64,000 nucleotides of DNA from Bacteroidota bacterium (GTDB lineage Bacteria > Bacteroidota > Bacteroidia > Bacteroidales > ML635J-15): the NCBI GenBank assembly GCA_029558535.1, contig JAKQEK010000144.1:1-64000 (forward strand). The letters run 5' to 3'. Positions within the stretch are counted from its first letter, which is position 1; the number at the start of each line of letters is the position of its first letter. This document shows positions 27,782-35,085 of the stretch, in pieces. The translations under genes and the position numbers were made by a program. The notes beneath the pieces were generated by a model that saw only the letters and a program-made list of their open reading frames with translations, ran no database searches and had not been told where the DNA came from.

Positions 27782-29260
27782 TTAATAATTTATAAGTTTT
27801 TTCTTCCATTCAAGCATTATTTGTCTATTGAGTTTTGCGATATTACAAAAAAACTCATTAACGACTAACGGATCTCCCTTTGGATTTTCATTTGCATTTC
27901 TAACCATACACATGGTACAAAAATCTTTATCGGGGCATTGAATACATTTAGGAAAGTCTTTATTGCGCAAGTCTCTTAAATATTGGACTTTTTCAGAATT
28001 ATTCCAAATGTCATTGAGAGAATTTTCTTTTACATTACCAACAATATAATCCTGCCAGCCAGCACATGGATAAACATTTCCATTGTCTGCTATGCAAATA
28101 GATGAATGACAAACGCTACAAACAAAATCGTTTAAAGTTGTATTTTTTTTCTTCTCAACTTCTATTTCCATTTGCTCTAAATATTTTGGATCATTCGTAA
28201 CTTTGTCCTTAAGCATTTCTTTGATTTCATTAATTGATAAACGGCAACTCAGATTTTGTGTTGTATGGTTATATCTTGCTATTATGACATAATCATCGCC
28301 GACATGAATTTTATTCTTTTCTGCCCATTTTATTACTTCACCATAACAGTTCTTATTTTGCTTCATTATTGGACAACTAATTTGCAAAGGAATATCGTTT
28401 TCAACCAGCTTTGAAATTGCATTTTTTGTTTTTTCAAAACTTCCTTTCATTTGGGTAATTTCATCATGAATAATTGGATTCATAGAATATAATGAGACTT
28501 GAACACCTAATAGAGGGTTCGCCTTCATTTCTTTAATAATATCATCATTAAGTAATGTTAAATTACTAAGAATATTTACTGAGAAATCATATTCTTTACA
28601 TTTTCTTAAAAAATCACAAAAGTTTTTGTGTAACATAGGTTCACCACCACTTAACGTCAAATGCAATAACCTCATATTTTTACATTGTCTTAAAATATCA
28701 TAAAATAAGTCAGGTTCAATATGGCTTACTTTATTATCATGTGGGATGTAACAATGTACACATCTTTCGTTGCACTTGCTTGTAATTTCAATGTGCAAAT
28801 TTGTAAGCTGAGGTTTGCCTTCAAAGTGTTCTTCTAAAAAATCCTGTGTGAATTTTTCGGGATGCATAAAAGTCTTAGAAAAATCCTTTTTTATTATTTC
28901 GGATTTTAATGTCTTGTATGAAAATCTCGTGTCTTTTTCTTCGCACTCCTGCAATGTTTCGCCAGATACAATAAATCCATCCCGCTCAAGACTGCTATAA
29001 AATTCTAAGGCATCATTTTTTATTGTTCTAATGTCAACATCAGTATATAGCGTATTTATTTTTTTTGCAAGCTCATCAATGGTTTGTGGTTTTCTACCTA
29101 AAATAGATAAAAAAACGGCACCACTTTCTGATAGAATTTTGTCACCGATGTAGTTATCGTTATTACTAGTTTGTCTATATTCGAAATTCCTATTGTCAGT
29201 TAGATAACCAAAGGATTCATAATTTCTAAATATAACATTTGATTTTTGCTTGAAAAACAT
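27782..29260 (-). CDS. Radical SAM/SPASM RiPP maturase with PqqD-like N-terminus
   Basis: A 492-residue protein. Residues 1-100 form a PqqD/RRE-like winged-helix region ('SESGAVFLSILGRKPQTIDELAKKI...' to 'FYSSLERDGFIV'), which in this enzyme class binds the leader peptide. The radical SAM motif is CNERCVHC (Cys 163, 167, 170), followed by LTLSGGEPMLH. The C-terminal third is a SPASM domain with about nine cysteines (CSVCHSSIC, VYPCAGW, KCIQCPDKDFCTMC, FFC) for two auxiliary [4Fe-4S] clusters. It lies 70 bp downstream of a 41-residue peptide gene, which makes it a peptide-modifying enzyme. The chemistry (thioether, C-C or other crosslink) cannot be read from sequence. Confidence 0.9.
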   Translation of the reverse strand: MFFKQKSNVIFRNYESFGYLTDNRNFEYRQTSNNDNYIGDKILSESGAVFLSILGRKPQTIDELAKKINTLYTDVDIRTIKNDALEFYSSLERDGFIVSGETLQECEEKDTRFSYKTLKSEIIKKDFSKTFMHPEKFTQDFLEEHFEGKPQLTNLHIEITSKCNERCVHCYIPHDNKVSHIEPDLFYDILRQCKNMRLLHLTLSGGEPMLHKNFCDFLRKCKEYDFSVNILSNLTLLNDDIIKEMKANPLLGVQVSLYSMNPIIHDEITQMKGSFEKTKNAISKLVENDIPLQISCPIMKQNKNCYGEVIKWAEKNKIHVGDDYVIIARYNHTTQNLSCRLSINEIKEMLKDKVTNDPKYLEQMEIEVEKKKNTTLNDFVCSVCHSSICIADNGNVYPCAGWQDYIVGNVKENSLNDIWNNSEKVQYLRDLRNKDFPKCIQCPDKDFCTMCMVRNANENPKGDPLVVNEFFCNIAKLNRQIMLEWKKKLINY

Positions 29261-29280
29261 AATAATGACTCTTTTAAAAT

Positions 29281-29317
29281 CAGGCGACGAGTTTTAATTG
29301 AATAAAATCGTCGCCTG
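29281..29317 (-). terminator. Hairpin between precursor peptide and maturase genes
   Basis: Perfect 10-bp arms CAGGCGACGA (29281-29290) and TCGTCGCCTG (29308-29317), with further A/T pairing in the loop. It lacks a strong T-run on the minus strand, so it is probably a leaky attenuator or an mRNA-stabilising hairpin that gives more peptide than enzyme. Confidence 0.75.
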
Positions 29318-29330
29318 AAAAATTTGTTCA

Positions 29331-29456
29331 TTAACGTCCACCTGGTTTTGGTGGATTACAAGGTCTTCCACTGGGCTTACTGTTTGGTCGGCATTCCGCC
29401 ATCAGTACAGTACTTTGTGCCAAAATTTCCGGTTTTTTGTAAATTACTTTTTTCAT
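29331..29456 (-). CDS. RiPP precursor peptide (41 residues)
   Basis: The gene was read by hand on the minus strand: ATG at 29454-29456, TAA at 29331-29333. The leader MKKVIYKKPEILAQSTVLMA contains a YxxPxI motif (residues 6-11), the kind of signal recognised by RRE/PqqD domains. The core ECRPNSKPSGRPCNPPKPGG then R is rich in Pro and Gly and has two cysteines (22 and 33) and two Arg/Pro clusters. It has a canonical promoter upstream and a hairpin downstream and precedes the maturase. No protease or exporter gene is adjacent. Cys22 and Cys33 are candidate crosslink sites; that is an inference. Confidence 0.85.
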   Translation of the reverse strand: MKKVIYKKPEILAQSTVLMAECRPNSKPSGRPCNPPKPGGR

Positions 29457-29497
29457 TTTTTTTCATTTTAATGAGTAATTTTATATTATGTATTAAG

Positions 29498-29528
29498 CAA
29501 AGATACAGAACTATAATCACTTTTCAAA
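29498..29528 (-). promoter_or_regulatory. Canonical Bacteroidota promoter of the RiPP precursor
   Basis: On the minus strand: TTTG (29528-29525), exactly 19 bp, then TATCTTTG (29505-29498). Both boxes and the spacing match the sigma-ABfr consensus. The predicted start site is about 35 nt before the ATG. Confidence 0.8.
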
Positions 29529-29900
29529 ACTTTATTTTGCATTGTTTTTAATATAAAAATACTGCCTTATTGGTTGTAGTTATTTTACAGTAGTCTGTAT
29601 ATATGCGGATAAAAATAATTATTATATATAGAAATATTATGTGCAATAATTATTATTAACCCTAATCCTTCTACTGGAGGCTTTTTCAATCTATTTTAAT
29701 CTTCATATTATTGCGTTGTCAAAATTGTTAATAAAAAACCACCCATTGATTATCAATTACTTAAGATTTCAACTATTGATTATCAGACACTTACACGACT
29801 ATACAATTTATTAACAATTGATGCAATATAATGCTATCTGATGTAGTTTTGTGTTAGTGAATGAATAGAAGGATAGTACAATGTTATTTGTAGGTTAATC
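29529..29900. other. Intergenic region between RiPP locus and mobile-element gene
   Basis: Non-coding and strongly AT-rich. The word ATTGATTATCA occurs twice, at 29745-29755 and 29775-29785 (30-bp spacing), upstream of the plus-strand gene at 29901; these could be operator sites. Nothing else was recognised. Confidence 0.5.
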
Positions 29901-30908
29901 ATGAATCAGGAAGCGTATAGAAGTATTGACGTTGATGTATTTAAAGAAATTTTAGAAAATGAATTATTCAACAGTGATGAAAGCAAAAATGTAGATGTTT
30001 TAAAATTAGTAAAAAGAATAAGCACTGTAGAAATAAAGCTACAGGGATTAAATCTGGATATTAAAAAAGAATCATCAAGAATAAAGTTTAAACAGTATGG
30101 GTTTCGGGTAAAAGCTGATTTTAATATTGAAACAAAGTCGGATGTTTTTGAAAATGAAACTATTATAAAACTGATTCCGCAAACTGTGTATGAGCTGGAA
30201 GATGTAATTAAAAAGCTTCCTGTGCCTTATTGCGATAATGGTAAGAAACTCAAAATGTTGATGGGAGATTCATTCGAGAGGTTGAAAATTAAATCCAAAA
30301 ACATATTACGAAATTCTGCAAATGATGATCAGATTGTTCATTATGCAAAAAAGAATATTCAGGTAGCACAACGAAACTGCTATGATGCCCGAATGTTTTT
30401 GGTTAAAATTCAAAAAACTGGAAATAGAGATGCAATTTTTCTTGTTTTTATGGCAAACGTCTTTATGATTAACGTTCATGCTTATCTGCTAAAAATGTTC
30501 AGTTCATATTATGACGACACGAAAAATGAAAAGGATAAACAAAAAGCTGAATTATATGATATAATAGATCTTAATGTGATAATGGAACCAGAGATTGAAT
30601 ATAAAAGAAGAAACGAAAAGAAAGAAGTGGAATATGACTTTGTTTTTCCAAAGTTTAAATGGAATCTACAAGTAAATCAACTTTTAACAATGATTTACGA
30701 CCTCCAGCATGAAAAAGATGGAGATAGCCACCCGATACTTGAAGCTGACCCAAAAGACATCCAGGAAGCTTTAAATAGGATGTTTGTGGATCGCAAAGGA
30801 AAACAGTTGAATAAACTAACAATAAAGACATGCTTAAGTGAGAGTAGAAGTGACAAAAGAGCACAAGGCAACAAAAGAATTGACGTTAAGAAGTATTTTG
30901 ACCTCTAA
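29901..30908 (+). CDS. RteC-like mobile-element protein
   Basis: A 335-residue soluble, lysine-rich, mostly helical protein. The C-terminal part (LNRMFVDRKGKQLNKLTIKTCLSES... with a final SDKRAQGNKRI motif) resembles the end of RteC-type and related proteins from Bacteroidota integrative elements, which control excision and mobilisation; I am not certain of the family. It is followed by the AAGTCTTC box array and the replication genes, which supports a mobile-element role, possibly as the protein that binds those boxes. Confidence 0.55.
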   Translation: MNQEAYRSIDVDVFKEILENELFNSDESKNVDVLKLVKRISTVEIKLQGLNLDIKKESSRIKFKQYGFRVKADFNIETKSDVFENETIIKLIPQTVYELEDVIKKLPVPYCDNGKKLKMLMGDSFERLKIKSKNILRNSANDDQIVHYAKKNIQVAQRNCYDARMFLVKIQKTGNRDAIFLVFMANVFMINVHAYLLKMFSSYYDDTKNEKDKQKAELYDIIDLNVIMEPEIEYKRRNEKKEVEYDFVFPKFKWNLQVNQLLTMIYDLQHEKDGDSHPILEADPKDIQEALNRMFVDRKGKQLNKLTIKTCLSESRSDKRAQGNKRIDVKKYFDL

Positions 30909-31278
30909 AATTGCAAAAAAAAGTCTTCCAAAAATGTGAAAAAAGTCTTCTGAAATACCTGAGACTTTTTGATTTTTTGCGAAGACTTTTTTGTTTTCTA
31001 GAAGACTAATTTTGAGATAAAAAGTTAAATGATTAAGAATCTGTAGTTTAGCTATTTAAAAAGTCTTCTCAGAATATAGAAGACTTTTTTTGCAGAAAAT
31101 CAGAGTATTTGTCTGTTTATCAGTTATTTAAAAATAGTTTATAAAAAGTCTTCGCAGAAGACCATTTAGACTTTTTTGATGTTATACTATTGCAAAAGGT
31201 TTTTGTTGCAACAAACCGATAAGCCTAAAAGGTATTGGCCATACCCGGGCAATTGTTTAATTTTTAAAACCTTTTGAT
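30909..31278. repeat. Array of AAGTCTTC/GAAGACTT boxes
   Basis: AAGTCTTC occurs at 30921, 30943, 31061 and 31146. The reverse form GAAGACTT occurs at 30981 and 31079, with partial boxes at 31001 (GAAGACTA) and 31157 (GAAGACC). Several pair into hairpins, the best being 31058-31090 (11-bp stem followed by T-run). The array lies between an RteC-like gene and a helix-turn-helix/primase pair. It could be an origin with iterons, an operator array or serial terminators. The remaining 100 bp hold TTGTTGCAACAA-type palindromic sequence. Confidence 0.75.
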
Positions 31279-31569
31279 ATGAATGTAATAACTATTGAAT
31301 CGGAAGCTTTCAAACAAATAATTGATAAGCTACAGGGACTAGAAGACAGATTTGTTAAAATGAAAACGGAAGCTGAAACTCCACTTAGCGAACGCTGGCT
31401 TGACAATCAGGATGTACTACTATTGTTGAAAATCAGTAAAAGAACTTTACAAAGTTATCGTGATGAACGCAAAATCCCTTTTTCTCAGGTTGGGAATAAA
31501 ATTTACTACAAATCTTCGGATGTAGATAAATTTCTGAAGAGAAATTACAGAAAAATCAACAACTTTTAA
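31279..31569 (+). CDS. Helix-turn-helix (excisionase-family) DNA-binding protein
   Basis: A 96-residue protein with a short N-terminal coiled segment and a HTH_17/MerR-like domain at residues 38-90 ('SERWLDNQDVLLLLKISKRTLQSYRDERKIPFSQVGNKIYYKSSDVDKFL'). Proteins of this type are common at the start of replication modules of Bacteroidota integrative elements, where they act as excisionases or regulators. It precedes the primase gene by 9 bp. Confidence 0.85.
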   Translation: MNVITIESEAFKQIIDKLQGLEDRFVKMKTEAETPLSERWLDNQDVLLLLKISKRTLQSYRDERKIPFSQVGNKIYYKSSDVDKFLKRNYRKINNF

Positions 31570-31578
31570 GGAGAAGCA

Positions 31579-33612
31579 ATGATGACAAATGTAAGCATAT
31601 ACGAAAAATTTAATAAGATTATTGCAAATAGATCTATTGAAACAATACTCGAGTTAATTAGAAGCGAAAAGTTTAAGCATCATATTGACACATTACGAAA
31701 ACTTATAAGTGAGCAAAAAGAATCTGAGTACACGGCAAAGAAAAAGTCTTTGCCGGCTTTTACTCCTTCCGGAATGTTTAGCGGAGGGCGAAAAAGCAAT
31801 CTTCTCGTCGAGTATTCTAGGATAATAATTCTTGATATTGACAAACTTGAAAGCATTAAAGATTTACGCGAAAAAACAGAAAAATGTATTTATACTTTTG
31901 CCTGTTTCGAAAGTCCGAGTGGCAAAGGTTTGAAGATTCTAATCAAAACAGACAACAGCCTTACAAAACATCGAGAAGCATTTCTGAAAGCACAGGCATA
32001 TTACGAAAAACTTCTTGGGGTAAAAATTGATCCTTCAGGTAAAGATGTTACTAGACTTTGTTTTATGTCTTATGATCCAAACTTATATTATAATGCAAAC
32101 TCCGAAATTTTCAAAATTTTACCTGAGAGAGCAATGAAGAATGATGTGGAAAAACTTATTGAACAGCTTGAAGGCAAACGCATTGACATTACCAGGAATT
32201 ACGAAGATTGGCTTAAGATAGGTTTTGCATTGGAAAGCGAATTTGGAGAAACTGGACGTTCGTATTATCATGAAATAAGCAAATTTAATACTGATTATAA
32301 TTCCGAAAATTGTAATGAGCAATACAACAGATGTCTAAAAAACAACAATAGCGGAATAACAATTAAAACCTTATTTCATATTGCAAAACAACATGGGATA
32401 GTAATTCGTTCAATAAATCAAAATTCTGTTGAAAGCACAAATAGTAATGTGCAAAACGATAATTCAGCAAACAAAAAAGTTACCTCAAACAAGTTTATTA
32501 TTACTGAAGAATATCTGAGCAAGAATTTCGATTTGCGTTACAATGTAATCAGTAATAAGTTTGAGTATAAGAAAAAGGATGATCGTGAATGGCAAGAAAT
32601 GAACGAAAACAATATGTTTATCCAGCTTCAGAAAGACAATATAAACATAAGTCTAAACCATTTGATAGCATTATTGAAGTCAGATTTTGTACAAAGATAC
32701 CATGTCTTTCGAGAATATTTTGAAAGTCTTCCGGAATGGGATGGTACAACAGATTATATTTTAAAACTCACTTCATTTTTGATTACAAATGACAGAGCAC
32801 GTCTTGAGAAGCATTTCAAAAAGTGGCTTGTAAGAGCAGTAAAAACTGCAATTGATGATAATTACTTCAATAAGCAGGCATTTGTTTTAGTGAGTACAAA
32901 ACAGAATAGTGGTAAGTCAACTTTTTGTCGTTTTTTATGCCCCACTGAGCTCAAAGATTACATTACAGAGAGTATTACCACAGACAAGGACAGTATGATA
33001 GCAATAACAGAGAATTTCTTGATAAATCTGGATGAGTTATCACAAGCCGACAAAGCTGAAATAAATGCTTTTAAGTCGATGTTTTCAAAAGACAAGGTAA
33101 AAGCAAGGTTAACTTACGATAAACGACCAACAGTACATTCAAGGCGTGCGAGTTTTATAGGTTCTACAGACCGATGGGAATTCTTAACAGATGAAAACGG
33201 CTCTGTTCGCTGGTTATGTTTCGAGATAGAGCGAATTGATTGGAATTATAGCAACGAAGTTGATATTGATGATGTTTGGTCTCAAGCGTATCACCTGCTA
33301 ACCAAAGTAAAATATGAATTCGAGCTTACGGCCGACGAAATAAAAGAAAACGATTACATCAACAAAAAGTACCAGGTCTCAACTCCGGAACGTGATCTTT
33401 TAATGAAATTCTTTACACCTGCAGACGAAAAAACCGGTGAATTTAAAACTGCCACGGATATTCTCGAATTTATTTCCGAAAGGACTTCAATAAATTTAAG
33501 TCCGGTTAAGATTGGTAAGGAGTTGAGGTTTTTGGGGTTTGAGAGGGTGTCGAAGAGGGTTAATGATAACTTGCCTGCTTATGGCTATTTTATCAGATGC
33601 ACTATTGATTAG
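31579..33612 (+). CDS. VirE-type primase-helicase of a mobile element
   Basis: A 677-residue protein with three regions: a VirE N-terminal/BT4734-like domain (about 1-175, 'IIILDIDKLE', 'CFESPSGKGLKILIKT', 'DVTRLCFMSYDP'), a PriCT_2 domain (about 185-265, 'EDWLKIGFALESEFGETGRSYYHEIS'), and a virulence-associated E helicase domain (about 375-600) with a Walker A-like NSGKST near residue 445 and NLDELS as Walker B. Such proteins initiate and unwind DNA during replication of integrative elements. Two adjacent ATGs begin the gene; the choice matters little. Confidence 0.88.
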   Translation: MMTNVSIYEKFNKIIANRSIETILELIRSEKFKHHIDTLRKLISEQKESEYTAKKKSLPAFTPSGMFSGGRKSNLLVEYSRIIILDIDKLESIKDLREKTEKCIYTFACFESPSGKGLKILIKTDNSLTKHREAFLKAQAYYEKLLGVKIDPSGKDVTRLCFMSYDPNLYYNANSEIFKILPERAMKNDVEKLIEQLEGKRIDITRNYEDWLKIGFALESEFGETGRSYYHEISKFNTDYNSENCNEQYNRCLKNNNSGITIKTLFHIAKQHGIVIRSINQNSVESTNSNVQNDNSANKKVTSNKFIITEEYLSKNFDLRYNVISNKFEYKKKDDREWQEMNENNMFIQLQKDNINISLNHLIALLKSDFVQRYHVFREYFESLPEWDGTTDYILKLTSFLITNDRARLEKHFKKWLVRAVKTAIDDNYFNKQAFVLVSTKQNSGKSTFCRFLCPTELKDYITESITTDKDSMIAITENFLINLDELSQADKAEINAFKSMFSKDKVKARLTYDKRPTVHSRRASFIGSTDRWEFLTDENGSVRWLCFEIERIDWNYSNEVDIDDVWSQAYHLLTKVKYEFELTADEIKENDYINKKYQVSTPERDLLMKFFTPADEKTGEFKTATDILEFISERTSINLSPVKIGKELRFLGFERVSKRVNDNLPAYGYFIRCTID

Positions 33613-33983
33613 TGAAAAGATTAACAAGACTACAAAGACATTATAAGTCGAAAAATGTGTATAAATTAAAATACTCGCATGGCATTAATATTAAAAAAGC
33701 TTTTGAAGCAGTAAAGAAATCCTAATGGTGAGATATGAGAGATTGTGAGAGGTTTGATTTAACGGTTGCAGCTATGTGGAGTGCGAGAAAGGAATAACGA
33801 TTCTTTCGTAAAAGTTCCCACTGAGCAAGAATTTTTTATTTTGTTTTTAATTTTTATAGCAAAAGCCAAATCAAAAAATTTGGCGATGTTTTGAAACGCG
33901 ACTCACGACCAAGTTTCCACGCTTCGAGCATTACATACAGGTATTGTTTGCTGCTGCCCTTTTATATAAGAATTTGACTAAAT
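33613..33983. other. Intergenic region downstream of the primase
   Basis: A GTG-started basic 37-codon frame overlaps the primase stop (33612-33725) but has no other support. GGTTGCAGCTA at 33764-33774 recurs at 34968-34978, so the two copies flank the nuclease gene. GCTGCTGCC near 33950 is a rough inverse of GGTTGCAGC. This may mark the border of a gene cassette. Confidence 0.45.
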
Positions 33984-34916
33984 TTAAATACATCCATTAA
34001 AATAACGACAAATGAAATCCTTTAACCATTTTTCTTTGCAAATTTGCTGTAAATCTGACACAAACGTTTCTATATGCTTAATATAAAAACCTGTTTTATG
34101 TTCATTATATTTAGTTGTCGCATCATCAAAAGAAATAAATTGTTCTGTATATTTACTTACAGCATCTTGACACTGTTGATTTTTTTTCGGGAATAAATAA
34201 ACAAAAAATCCTTCTGCATATTTTGTATTTTCATGTCTTATGTGAGATATTGAAAGCAAATGGTCACGCCATATTTGCTCTAAAGGTTTTTCTTTTAGAT
34301 ATTGAATACTGTTTTGTTTGAATAGTCCAGAGTCATTTGTAAGTTCTGCATATCTTGTTTTATATTTGGCAGGTGCATCATTTAAACTTTCAGCATATTT
34401 TACTTCAATGCCTATAAAACCGATATGACCTGTATAAGAAATATATTCAATAAAAACATCAAATGCAGAATGGTCACAAGTATAACTACAATCTCCTCTT
34501 CCATCAGAATGTTCAAAAATTATTTTTTGAACACTCTTGATTCTATTTGGGAATTGACCATTAAGAAACTCAGTAGCTAAATCTAAATTAAGCGATAGTT
34601 CTGCGAATAAATTAAAGGCTAAAGGCTGACTTGATAGTAAGTTTGTGTAAAGCCTTGTTTTTAATATTTTAGCCCCTTTCTCTTTCGTTTTAAGAGCATT
34701 GGCTACTACTGATCTAATATTATCTGACAAAAAATTATACTGCTTATCAAAAGCGAAAGTTTTTTCAATGTAGTTACCTAATTCAACATCTTTGCATGTT
34801 CCATCCTTTTGTTTTTGCTTATATGTACCAATTGGAAATTTACATTCGATTCTCCAAGAGTTTTGTTGTTCTCTTGCCCAAGCTGAAAACTCTGTATCTC
34901 CTTTTACTTTTTTCAT
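33984..34916 (-). CDS. PGN_0703-like PD-(D/E)XK restriction endonuclease
   Basis: A 310-residue protein. Around residues 135-173 it shows a nuclease core: Glu135, then Asp153 in DHSAFDVFIEY, then Glu171-Val-Lys173 in FIGIEVKYAE. That D...ExK spacing is typical of the PD-(D/E)XK fold, and the overall pattern resembles the PGN_0703 family of putative restriction endonucleases. No partner methyltransferase is directly adjacent; the nearest is the MTase-HNH fusion beyond the IS element. The gene is flanked by two copies of GGTTGCAGCTA. Confidence 0.65.
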   Translation of the reverse strand: MKKVKGDTEFSAWAREQQNSWRIECKFPIGTYKQKQKDGTCKDVELGNYIEKTFAFDKQYNFLSDNIRSVVANALKTKEKGAKILKTRLYTNLLSSQPLAFNLFAELSLNLDLATEFLNGQFPNRIKSVQKIIFEHSDGRGDCSYTCDHSAFDVFIEYISYTGHIGFIGIEVKYAESLNDAPAKYKTRYAELTNDSGLFKQNSIQYLKEKPLEQIWRDHLLSISHIRHENTKYAEGFFVYLFPKKNQQCQDAVSKYTEQFISFDDATTKYNEHKTGFYIKHIETFVSDLQQICKEKWLKDFICRYFNGCI

Positions 34917-35020
34917 TTTTAAATATTTAATTGTTATGTACTTCTATTGTCATTGGAGGCTTCTTAGGGTTGCAGCTAACTCGTTTATATATTTACATCA
35001 GTGCACGAACCTATCCAACA

Positions 35021-35085
35021 AAAATAAATATGATACACCTTTTAATTATAATTCGTAAAGCTATACAAAAATTTTAAATTTATTT
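35021..35085. repeat. 65-bp target-site duplication, left
   Basis: Positions 35021-35085 are identical over all 65 bp to 36715-36779 and directly flank the IS inverted repeats. Very long, variable duplications are a known trait of the IS1634/IS1549 group. Confidence 0.95.

Noticed and set aside
29324-29551. 75-codon plus-strand frame opposite the RiPP precursor
   Set aside because: It is antisense to a well-supported peptide gene and its promoter, and has no coding features.
30909-31180. AAGTCTTC boxes as a CRISPR array
   Set aside because: Boxes are only 8 bp, occur in both orientations and at irregular spacing.
33612-33725. GTG-started 37-codon basic frame after the primase
   Set aside because: It overlaps the primase stop, has no recognisable motif and could arise by chance in AT-rich DNA.
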